DNA of 64,000 bases from Butyrivibrio sp. (lineage in GTDB: Bacteria; Bacillota; Clostridia; Lachnospirales; Lachnospiraceae). Under the pieces are notes generated by a model. That model did no database searches and was not told the origin of the DNA. It saw nothing but the letters and a program-made list of their open reading frames with translations. The stretch is from NCBI GenBank assembly GCA_015056655.1, contig SVFV01000008.1:1-64000 (forward strand). Direction: 5' to 3'. Shown piece by piece: positions 1-7,183 of the stretch (position 1 is the first letter of the stretch; every line of letters starts with the position of its first letter). Both the position numbers and the translations under genes were made by a program.

Positions 1-83
1 TTATTGGGTGAAAGCAATATGCAGTTTAAATGCAGTAACTATGCGGCTTTGTAATTAAGCCGTGAATAATTCAGGTTTATTGT

Positions 84-803
84 ATGATTTTTGGTGCTAC
101 AAGCAGTTATGCCGAATATACACCATATGATCCGTATGATGATGCAACCGGCTGGAATAAAGCTTATAAGAATGATTCCAATAAAAACAGGCCTTATTAT
201 GCTGCAAATCCATTCTATAAGAGACCGGCAATGATTCTTGTCAGACATAAGAATATTTATGGAAATTGCAGATTCGTATGGGCTAACCCTGATGCAGTAG
301 ATAAGTATAGAGCTAATGTATGTAATATAGACGGTTTAAGCTATAACTTTAATAATAATACTCTGACAATTAAAAACTTTAAGGGAGCTGATTACCAGAT
401 TATCTGCCAGAACATGGGCAAATCCTTTAAAATTAAGCTTGCTGGAAAGAGCTCAGTTCAGCACATGGAGTGTTGGGGCAATTTCTGGAATTGTGGAATG
501 CATTTTACAGGTTCAGGCTCACTTGAAATCAATAAGGCAAAAGAGCCTTCTAATGGATTATATCTGACATCCTGGTATAAGGATGGATTTCAGATTGATG
601 CAAAAACTAAAATAACAGCCTTTGCAGCAAAGAAGAATTCTCCTGTTATTCTTGAGTATGGTGAAGGTGCTCCTTCAAAGGAAAAAATGGTCAAGATCAA
701 GTTTGATAAAAAGAACAAAAAGCTTAAAGGCAAATTTGTTGGTAAAAAGAACAGTCTGACACAGGTTTTCAGCTACAATAAATCAAAGTTTGAGAAGAAG
801 TAA
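84..803 (+). CDS. Hypothetical secreted protein, N-terminus possibly incomplete
   Basis: The 239-residue product is not one I recognise. It opens with a very short hydrophobic stretch ending in a signal-peptidase-like Ser-Tyr-Ala-Glu, then a Tyr/Asp-rich segment, then a beta-rich body (about residues 85-160) with alternating hydrophobic strands and turns (TLTIKNFKG, FKIKLAGKSS, GSGSLEINK) that reads like a small beta-helix or carbohydrate-binding module. The C-terminus is strongly basic (KKNKKLKGKF). The leader is too short for a normal signal peptide, an in-frame stop lies at 63, and no good Shine-Dalgarno precedes 84, so the true start may be lost, frameshifted or non-canonical. An intrinsic terminator follows. 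The existence of a gene is well supported by length and codon use; the function is unknown. Confidence 0.6.
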   Translation: MIFGATSSYAEYTPYDPYDDATGWNKAYKNDSNKNRPYYAANPFYKRPAMILVRHKNIYGNCRFVWANPDAVDKYRANVCNIDGLSYNFNNNTLTIKNFKGADYQIICQNMGKSFKIKLAGKSSVQHMECWGNFWNCGMHFTGSGSLEINKAKEPSNGLYLTSWYKDGFQIDAKTKITAFAAKKNSPVILEYGEGAPSKEKMVKIKFDKKNKKLKGKFVGKKNSLTQVFSYNKSKFEKK

Positions 804-828
804 TTTTTTTCTATATGTTTATAATTTG

Positions 829-863
829 AAAGCCCAGCCGTGGTGGTTGGGCTTTCGAGTTTT
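829..863 (+). terminator. Intrinsic terminator after the secreted protein gene
   Basis: An 11-bp stem with one G-U pair (829-839 with 845-855, loop GTGGT) is built around AGCCCAGCC/GGTTGGGCT and followed by CGAGTTTTAA. It lies between the first gene and the GH13 gene. Confidence 0.75.
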
Positions 864-899
864 AATAGGATGTAGAGTTTTTTTAGAGGAGGGCACATT

Positions 900-2207
900 A
901 TGTGGGCTTATGAAAATGGATTCTATCAGATTTATCCCCTTGGATTTTGTGGAGCGCCATTTGAAAATGATGGGAAGCTGGAGCACAGGATTTTAAAGGT
1001 GATTGACTGGATTCCTCATCTTGAAAAGCTTGGAGTTGGGGCAGTACTTTTTAATCCGATTTTTGAGTCAGATACCCATGGTTACAATACAAGGGATTAT
1101 AAGAAAATTGATGTAAGACTTGGTACTAATGCTGATTTCAAGAATGTTTGTAAGGCTCTTCATAAAGCTGGAATAAAAGTCATCCTTGATGGCGTTTTCA
1201 ATCATGTAGGTCGCGGCTTTGGATATTTTCAGGATGTTCTTGAAAAAAGATGGGACAGTCCTTACAAGGACTGGTTCAATATAAACTTTGATGGAAATGA
1301 TGGCTATAATGATGGTCTTTGGTATGAAGGCTGGGAAGGGAATTACGATCTTGTAAAGCTGAATCTCTGGAATGAGAATGTTGTAAATTATTTATTGGAT
1401 GCGGCAAATAGCTGGATTGACGAGTATGACATTGATGGACTTCGCCTTGATGTTGCATATTGTCTTGACCAGAACTTTATTAAAAGGCTTCGTGGATCAA
1501 TGCTTGCAAGGAAAGAGGACTTTTTCCTGGTTGGTGAGATGATTGGTGGCGATTACCACAAGGTAATGGGACCCGAGCTTTGTCATAGTGCGACGAATTA
1601 TGAATGCTATAAAGGCTTGTATTCAAGCTTTAACAGCATGAATATGTTTGAGATCGTGCACTCACTTCTCAGACAGTTTGGACCTGAGAACTGGTGTCTT
1701 TATAGAGGCGAGCATCTTTTATCTTTCGTTGATAATCATGATGTAAGCAGAATTGCAAGTACACTCACTAATGAAAGACATCTGCCTCTTATCTATGCCA
1801 TGATGTTTGGAATGCCTGGAATCCCTACTGTTTACTATGGCTCAGAGTGGGGAGCAAAGGCACACAAGTCTGAGGGTGATCCTGCACTTAGAGCCTGCTT
1901 TGAAAAGCCGGAATGGAACGAACTTACAGATGAGATAGCTGCGCTGTATAAGGCAAAGAAAGAAAGCAAAGCGCTTCAGTATGGCAATATGAAGCAGCTT
2001 GTGCTGCAAAATAAGCACTGCGTCATCGAAAGAGAGTGTGATGATGACAGAGTACTGGTTGCTGTAAATGCTGATGATAATCCGGTTACAGTCCACGCAG
2101 ACTTTAGAGCAGGTAGAGCTAAGGACTTAATCACTGGTAAGGAGATAGATTTTGGCGGAGGGCTTGAACTTCCAGCTTATTCAGCATATATTTTGCAGCC
2201 ATTCTAG
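900..2207 (+). CDS. GH13 alpha-amylase family glycosidase (intracellular maltodextrin-type)
   Basis: This 435-residue (beta/alpha)8-barrel hydrolase of the alpha-amylase family should act on alpha-1,4-glucans or short maltodextrins. The four family regions are visible: DGVFNH (region I), GLRLDVA with nucleophile D184, VGEM with acid/base E213, and FVDNHD with D281 as transition-state stabiliser. All catalytic residues are intact. No signal peptide or CBM48 domain is seen, so it is probably cytoplasmic. The ATG is chosen because GAGGAGGG lies 8-13 nt upstream; an overlapping reading from 790 in another frame is a shadow. It stands alone between terminators, 5 kb from the branching-enzyme homologue. 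The exact substrate (maltogenic amylase, neopullulanase or cyclomaltodextrinase) cannot be told from sequence alone. Confidence 0.88.
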   Translation: MWAYENGFYQIYPLGFCGAPFENDGKLEHRILKVIDWIPHLEKLGVGAVLFNPIFESDTHGYNTRDYKKIDVRLGTNADFKNVCKALHKAGIKVILDGVFNHVGRGFGYFQDVLEKRWDSPYKDWFNINFDGNDGYNDGLWYEGWEGNYDLVKLNLWNENVVNYLLDAANSWIDEYDIDGLRLDVAYCLDQNFIKRLRGSMLARKEDFFLVGEMIGGDYHKVMGPELCHSATNYECYKGLYSSFNSMNMFEIVHSLLRQFGPENWCLYRGEHLLSFVDNHDVSRIASTLTNERHLPLIYAMMFGMPGIPTVYYGSEWGAKAHKSEGDPALRACFEKPEWNELTDEIAALYKAKKESKALQYGNMKQLVLQNKHCVIERECDDDRVLVAVNADDNPVTVHADFRAGRAKDLITGKEIDFGGGLELPAYSAYILQPF

Positions 2208-2214
2208 ATAGTAT

Positions 2215-2243
2215 TTGTATTGCTGTTTTGAAATAGATATAAT
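2215..2243 (+). promoter_or_regulatory. Sigma-A promoter for dut
   Basis: TTGTAT (2215-2220), a 17-nt spacer and a perfect TATAAT (2238-2243) lie directly after the GH13 stop and about 85 nt before dut. Confidence 0.65.
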
Positions 2244-2328
2244 AAATAAGCCATATTTTTTTTATAAAATTAAGGATTACAGACTTAAATTGCAGACATA
2301 AAAGTATTTATATATCTGGGAGGAAAGT

Positions 2329-2766
2329 ATGAAAGTAAATGTTAAAAAGCTGAGCGAAACAGCTACAATGCCTACAAGGGGAAGTCTTGCAGCTGCTGGT
2401 TACGACCTTTATGCAAATGTTAGTGAGGATTTAAAGATTGCGCCTCATACAACAGCTAAGGTTGGAACAGGCCTTGCAATGGAGATTCCTGATGGATATT
2501 TTGGCGGAATCTACGCCAGAAGCGGAATTGCAACAAAAGAGGGACTTCGTCCTGCTAACTGTGTTGGCGTGGTTGATTCAGACTACAGAGGCGAAATTAT
2601 CGTAGCTGTACACAATGATTCTGATGTAGAGAGAGTTGTTACACCTGCTGAGAGAATTGCTCAGATTATTATCCAGCCTTATCTTTCAGTTGAATTTGAA
2701 GAAGCAGATGAGCTTGCAGAAAGCGAAAGAGGAGCAGGCGGCTTCGGATCAACCGGTAAGCAGTAA
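2329..2766 (+). CDS. dut: Deoxyuridine 5'-triphosphate nucleotidohydrolase (dUTPase)
   Basis: It hydrolyses dUTP to dUMP and pyrophosphate, keeping uracil out of DNA and feeding dTMP synthesis. At 145 residues it is the standard homotrimeric form. All five dUTPase motifs are present in order: AGYDLYA, ARSGIA, GVVDSDYRGEI (with the catalytic Asp), RIAQIII, and the C-terminal P-loop-like RGAGGFGSTG. A clear GGGAGGAAAG site precedes the ATG, and the gene has its own promoter and a downstream terminator, so it looks monocistronic. Confidence 0.97.
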   Translation: MKVNVKKLSETATMPTRGSLAAAGYDLYANVSEDLKIAPHTTAKVGTGLAMEIPDGYFGGIYARSGIATKEGLRPANCVGVVDSDYRGEIIVAVHNDSDVERVVTPAERIAQIIIQPYLSVEFEEADELAESERGAGGFGSTGKQ

Positions 2767-2875
2767 TTAGATTTAACTTAAAAATGTGAAGTCGTGCATG
2801 AACCTAAAAAACACATTTTTTTCACATTCTTTTGAAAATTGTTTCACAATCTAAGCTGAATACAGGAGTAGACTA

Positions 2876-2918
2876 AAAGCTGTGCGTAAGATGATTCTTA
2901 TGCACAGCTTTAATTTTT
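2876..2918 (+). terminator. Intrinsic terminator after dut
   Basis: A 15-bp stem (2876-2890 with 2897-2911, one G-U pair) around AGCTGTGCGTAAG, loop ATGATT, is followed by TAATTTTT. A second weaker inverted repeat, AATGTGAA...TTCACATT (2783-2790/2821-2828), lies between it and the dut stop. Confidence 0.8.
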
Positions 2919-2949
2919 GTATACAAATATTTTGTTGGAGGATAGAACC

Positions 2950-4071
2950 TTGATAGAAGTAAAAGACATAGTAAAAACCTATGGCAGTCACAAGGCTGTA
3001 GATCATCTTTCTTTTTCTCTTGAAAAAGGAAAGATCTATGGTTTCCTTGGGCCCAATGGTGCTGGAAAGTCTACAACAATGAACATAATGACTGGTTACA
3101 TTGCTGCAAATGAAGGCACTGTCACAATCAATGGACACGACATTTTAAGAGATGCAGAGGAGGCGAAGAAATGTATCGGATACCTTCCTGAAATTCCGCC
3201 TCTGTATACAGATATGACGGTTATGGAATATCTCCAGTTTGCTGCTGAACTTAAAAAGGTTCCAAAGAAAGAGAGAAGAGATCAGATTGCCAAGATAATG
3301 AGCATGACTATGCTTGGCGAGTATGGTGACAGGATGATCAGGAACCTCTCTAAAGGTTATAAGCAGAGAGTAGGTCTTGCTCAGGCTCTTATCGGCTTCC
3401 CGGAAGTTATTATCCTCGATGAGCCTACAGTTGGACTTGATCCTCAGCAGATTATCGAGATCAGGAATCTTATCAGATCCCTTAAAGAAGACCATATTGT
3501 AATCCTTAGTTCTCACATTTTGTCTGAGGTTAACGAGGTTTGTGATAATGTCATGATCATTTCTCATGGAAAGCTTGTGGAGCAGGGATCACCTGATGAG
3601 CTTGAAGAGAAGTTCCAGGGCTCTGAGCATGTGAAGATGTCTATTCTTGGAAGTGAGGCTCAGATTAGAGGAGCACTTGCTGGCGTTCCTAACGTTTCTG
3701 ACATTGTTATATCAGATGAGACAGATGCGCAGGGTGGTGTAATCTGCGAAGTTACAAATTCAGGAAAAGACGATATTCGCGCAGACATCGCAAGAGCACT
3801 TGCTGGAATCGGACTTCCTGTTCTTTCCATGGAAGTAGAGAAGAAGACACTTGAGGATATTTTCCTTGAGGTTACAAGTCAGACACCTGCAAATGATGTC
3901 GTTGATAAAAAGAAGAATACTGAAAAAACAGAGAATGATGATTCTGAAAAAGATGTGAATTCAAAAGACAAAGAAGAGTCTGATGAAACATTAGATACAG
4001 AATCTGAGACTGTGGAAGAAATTAGTACAGAATCAGAGATTACAGAAGCGAACAAGGAGGATGAGGAATAA
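2950..4071 (+). CDS. ABC transporter ATP-binding protein (GldA/ABC-2 type)
   Basis: This is the ATPase subunit of a membrane exporter. It shows Walker A GPNGAGKST, Q-loop region LPEIPPLY, signature LSKGYKQR, Walker B VIILDEPTVGLDP and H-loop LSSHILSEV, in the order typical of ABC-2 exporters. The start is TTG at 2950, 8 nt after GGAGG at 2937-2941; an upstream in-frame start at 2917 overlaps the dut terminator and is rejected. The 373-residue product has an acidic, low-complexity tail of about 50 residues after the usual domain end. Its stop overlaps the permease start by 1 nt (TAATG), so the two are translationally coupled. The best match by arrangement is the Gld-like ATPase/permease-GldG/DUF4340 set; the substrate is unknown. 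Confidence 0.92.
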   Translation: MIEVKDIVKTYGSHKAVDHLSFSLEKGKIYGFLGPNGAGKSTTMNIMTGYIAANEGTVTINGHDILRDAEEAKKCIGYLPEIPPLYTDMTVMEYLQFAAELKKVPKKERRDQIAKIMSMTMLGEYGDRMIRNLSKGYKQRVGLAQALIGFPEVIILDEPTVGLDPQQIIEIRNLIRSLKEDHIVILSSHILSEVNEVCDNVMIISHGKLVEQGSPDELEEKFQGSEHVKMSILGSEAQIRGALAGVPNVSDIVISDETDAQGGVICEVTNSGKDDIRADIARALAGIGLPVLSMEVEKKTLEDIFLEVTSQTPANDVVDKKKNTEKTENDDSEKDVNSKDKEESDETLDTESETVEEISTESEITEANKEDEE

Positions 4072-6197
4072 TGCTTGCTATATTTAAAAGGGAGTTCAAG
4101 TCCTACCTCCATTCATTTATAGGACCTTTATTCATTGCTGCAGTTATGGGATTATTTTCACTTTTCTATATCCTGTTCAACGTAATGAGTCTTTCTAACA
4201 ACATAAATGGTGCACTTTATAACCTGGGTTTCTGGGGACTTATGTTCATGATTCCGATTCTCTGCATGAGAGCTTTTTCAGAGGAGAGGAAAAACAAGAC
4301 AGACCAGATGATTCTCACAGCACCTGTTTCAGTTGGAAGCGTTGTTCTTGGCAAATTCCTTGCAATAGTAGCTATATTTGCTATCCCTACAGCTGTATTT
4401 TGCTTATTCCCGCTGATAATGTCAGCTTTTGGTGATGTTCCGCTTTTATGGAACTATACAAGTGTGCTTGGATTTTTCCTGTATGGTGTGATGCTCATTG
4501 CAGTATGCGTGTTTATTTCAAACCTTTCAGACAATCCGATTATCTGCGCAGTTATTTCAATAATCGTTGTCCTTATCTGCAATTTGAGCCCTAACTTTTA
4601 TAAGAGTTCATCATCTGAGCTTGTAAAGAATATTTTTTCATCAACAATTGATATCTCTACAAGAATGTCAAACATGATGACAGGAACCTGTGACCTTACA
4701 TCTGTGATTTACTTTGTTTCAGTTACAGCACTTTTTCTGCTTTTGACGATGCAGCTTATTCAGAAGAGAAGATATTCTGTTTCCAAAAAGAACTTTAGTA
4801 TCTCTGCATATAGCTCAATTACAGTAATAATAATGATTGCTGCTGTAATTGCAGCAAACATGGCTGCCCTTCAGATTCCTGAGAATATCAGAGAAGCTGA
4901 TGTAACTTCTCAGAATCTTTATACACTTTCAAGCGATTCCGAGAGCATTGTTAAGGGAATTCAGGACGACATTACTCTTTATTTCTTTGCACAGCAGGAT
5001 GATTCAGAATCAAAGACAAAGGATGACATGGTTGAGAAGATTCTCCTTCAGTACGCTGACTCATGCGACCATGTATCAATAAAATATATTGACCCTGTTC
5101 TTAATCCTCAGTTTGCAAAGAACTACACAGACGAGACTCTTTCTTATTCAAGCGTAATTGTGGTTGATGAAACTACAGGCAGAAACAAGGTTGTTGATTA
5201 CAACGATATGCTGGAAACTCAGGTTGATTACACTACATATTCTCAGACTGTTACTGGATATGATATAGAAGGTGAGATCACCTATGCACTCCAGTATGTA
5301 TGCCTTTCTGATGAAGATTTGATGAACGCTTATCGCATCACTGGCCATAACGAAAAGTCCTTTGCTGGTTCATTTAGTGATGTACTTAATAAGAACAATA
5401 TGACAGTAAGTGACCTTTCACTTTTGACATCAGAGAAGGTTCCTGATGACTGCGAGCTTCTCATCATTGACCAGCCTGTAACAGACTACAGTGAAGAAGA
5501 GGCACAGAAGGTTATCGATTACCTTGATACTGGAAAGAATGCTCTTATTATCACTTACTATCAGACACAGGCACCTCTTGAGAACTTTGGAAAAGTCCTT
5601 GCATACTATGGAGTATCTGTAGAGGATGGCGCAATCATTGAAAATGATCAGGAGCGTGTAATTGCAGGCCTTGATCCTTACTACATTTTGCCTGTTCTTG
5701 GAAGTGACGATATTACAAGCGGCATTAGCCAGGAGGGATACGGCAGTGTATTTGCACCTCTTTCACAGGGAATGACCTATGAGGCTTTGGATAATGTGAC
5801 TATTACTGAGCTCTTAAAAACATCAGATGATGCCTATGTTCAGTACCTTGACTCTCCTGAAAATAAGAGCGAGACAAAGCAGTGGCTTGTTGGTGTAAAG
5901 GCAGTTAAGGAGCTTGATTCCGGATCATCAACTGCAGTCATCTACACATCAGGAGATATGTTTACAGAAGCTGCAGACCAGATGGTATCTGGAAATAACC
6001 TAAGACTCTTTGGTAACACCTTAAACAGCCTTGTTACCTTTGACACAGAGCTTGTAACCATTCCAGTAAAGAACGTTGATTCACCTCTTTATATAGATGG
6101 AAAACATGCCCTTGCAATTATCTGCGGACTTGCATTTATTGTAGTTGCAACCTTCGTTGCCGGTCTTGTTGTCTGGCTTGTAAGACGCAGAAAATAA
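4071..6197 (+). CDS. ABC-2 permease fused to a GldG-like auxiliary domain
   Basis: The 708-residue membrane protein combines two modules. Residues about 1-265 form an ABC-2 permease with six hydrophobic segments and the RAFSEERKNKT loop typical of GldF-like proteins. Residues about 270-670 form an extracytoplasmic GldG/ABC_transp_aux domain (SQNLYTLS near its start), followed by one C-terminal transmembrane helix and a basic RRRK end. In many bacteria these are separate gldF and gldG genes. It is coupled to the ATPase by a 1-nt overlap and followed by a DUF4340 gene, which completes the usual trio. The exported substrate cannot be predicted. Confidence 0.88.
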   Translation: MLAIFKREFKSYLHSFIGPLFIAAVMGLFSLFYILFNVMSLSNNINGALYNLGFWGLMFMIPILCMRAFSEERKNKTDQMILTAPVSVGSVVLGKFLAIVAIFAIPTAVFCLFPLIMSAFGDVPLLWNYTSVLGFFLYGVMLIAVCVFISNLSDNPIICAVISIIVVLICNLSPNFYKSSSSELVKNIFSSTIDISTRMSNMMTGTCDLTSVIYFVSVTALFLLLTMQLIQKRRYSVSKKNFSISAYSSITVIIMIAAVIAANMAALQIPENIREADVTSQNLYTLSSDSESIVKGIQDDITLYFFAQQDDSESKTKDDMVEKILLQYADSCDHVSIKYIDPVLNPQFAKNYTDETLSYSSVIVVDETTGRNKVVDYNDMLETQVDYTTYSQTVTGYDIEGEITYALQYVCLSDEDLMNAYRITGHNEKSFAGSFSDVLNKNNMTVSDLSLLTSEKVPDDCELLIIDQPVTDYSEEEAQKVIDYLDTGKNALIITYYQTQAPLENFGKVLAYYGVSVEDGAIIENDQERVIAGLDPYYILPVLGSDDITSGISQEGYGSVFAPLSQGMTYEALDNVTITELLKTSDDAYVQYLDSPENKSETKQWLVGVKAVKELDSGSSTAVIYTSGDMFTEAADQMVSGNNLRLFGNTLNSLVTFDTELVTIPVKNVDSPLYIDGKHALAIICGLAFIVVATFVAGLVVWLVRRRK

Positions 6198-6216
6198 TCT
6201 AAGAATATAAAAAATC

Positions 6217-6242
6217 TGGCATAGGGCTTAGGCTCTATGCCA
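6217..6242 (+). other. Intercistronic hairpin
   Basis: An 11-bp stem with one G-U pair (6217-6227 with 6232-6242, TGGCATAGGGC/GCTCTATGCCA) and a TTAG loop lies between the permease and the DUF4340 gene. No T-run follows, so it is more likely an mRNA processing or stability element than a terminator. Confidence 0.5.
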
Positions 6243-6258
6243 AATTGGGAGTAAATTT

Positions 6259-6882
6259 ATGAAAAAACAAAGAATACAATTACTTATTATGCTTGTACTT
6301 CTCGTTGTTTTTGCCTCTGGATACTTTGGACTTAAGGCATACAACAAAAATGCGGAAGCGAAAGCAAGTGAACCAAAATACACTGCACTGGCGCTTGATG
6401 AAGATAGCGCTATTACAGAACTTAAAGTAACAAATGTAAATGGAGAATTCGACCTTGTTAAACAGGAAGATGATACCTGGATCCTTTCTTCAGACCCTAC
6501 TCTTGATATTGACGAAACCAAGATCACAACCAAACTCAACAACCTCAAAACCATCACCTCCGAACAGGTAGTAGACGGCGCAGAAAACCTTGCAGACTTT
6601 GGTCTCGATGATCCAGCAATAACTGTTCAGTTTACATTGGCAGACGGCACTAGTCATATTCTAAAGATAGGAGACTATAATAATGTTTCTTCCACATACT
6701 ATTTATTAGTAGATGACATTTCCACTGTCTACACAGTCAACAGCGGCCTAAACTACAACTTCAGCTTCGCTCAGGACGCCATTGTTGCTGAAGAAACTTC
6801 AGATGCAACAGAAGAAACTACTGTAGAAGAGACAACTTCTGAAAAATCTTCAGAAACTACTGACGAAACTCCTGCTGACTAA
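6259..6882 (+). CDS. DUF4340 domain protein of the Gld-type ABC operon
   Basis: The 207-residue protein has one N-terminal transmembrane anchor (residues about 7-27) and an extracytoplasmic DUF4340 domain with the repeated WILSSDP...DETKITTKLNNLKTI pattern and a LADFGLDDP segment. The last 30 residues are Thr/Glu/Ser-rich and probably disordered. DUF4340 proteins habitually accompany GldA/GldFG-type exporters, and this one is the third gene of the set. Its role in transport is not known. The stretch 6530-6620 uses more C-ending codons than its neighbours. Confidence 0.82.
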   Translation: MKKQRIQLLIMLVLLVVFASGYFGLKAYNKNAEAKASEPKYTALALDEDSAITELKVTNVNGEFDLVKQEDDTWILSSDPTLDIDETKITTKLNNLKTITSEQVVDGAENLADFGLDDPAITVQFTLADGTSHILKIGDYNNVSSTYYLLVDDISTVYTVNSGLNYNFSFAQDAIVAEETSDATEETTVEETTSEKSSETTDETPAD

Positions 6883-6930
6883 TATTTTTCTTTGAACTAC
6901 ATATTTATTCCTTTATTATTCCTATGACTA

Positions 6931-7113
6931 ATTATTTTTTTGCCTTATCTGCCGGATTAAAGCTTATATGCTTCTGAAGCTGCGTTTGAACTCGTCGGTA
7001 CTTATGCACTGTTCTTTAGTGCATTAGTACCGCTACGAAGTTCAATCGAGCGAAAGCGTCAGCCGAAGGAGCATATAAACTTTAAAAACGGCTTCACTAT
7101 GCAAAAAAATAAT
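6931..7113. repeat. Structured intergenic element, copy 1 of 2
   Basis: This 183-nt element folds into a long multi-helix structure. The helices, outside in, are: a perfect 13-bp closing pair (6931-6943/7101-7113, ATTATTTTTTTGC with its complement), GCCG/CGGC, TTATATGCT/AGCATATAA (6964-6972/7070-7078), GCTG/CAGC, then a long hairpin (6988-6995/7035-7043 outer, 6996-7010/7018-7032 inner, loop GTTCTTT) and a small GC-GAAA-GC tetraloop hairpin at about 7048-7060. A second copy at 35354-35509 keeps the helices with compensating base changes. The 301-nt gene-free stretch holds this element and a likely glgB-like promoter. Confidence 0.75.
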
Positions 7114-7140
7114 CGTACTTTCGTTCATTCGTGGTATAAT
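7112..7140 (+). promoter_or_regulatory. Possible promoter of the glgB-like gene
   Basis: A perfect TATAAT at 7135-7140 is preceded by no convincing -35 (ATCGTA at 7112-7117, 17-nt spacing). If used, transcription starts just after the structured element, which would then not be part of this mRNA. Confidence 0.35.
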
Positions 7141-7183
7141 ATTTAGAGTTGTGTGAATATTTAGTCTATGCGGAGGGAATAGA

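Noticed and set aside
6931-7113. Interpretation of the two-copy element as an insertion sequence
   Set aside because: No coding capacity, no shared terminal inverted repeats between copies and no visible target duplications. A MITE origin is not fully excluded.
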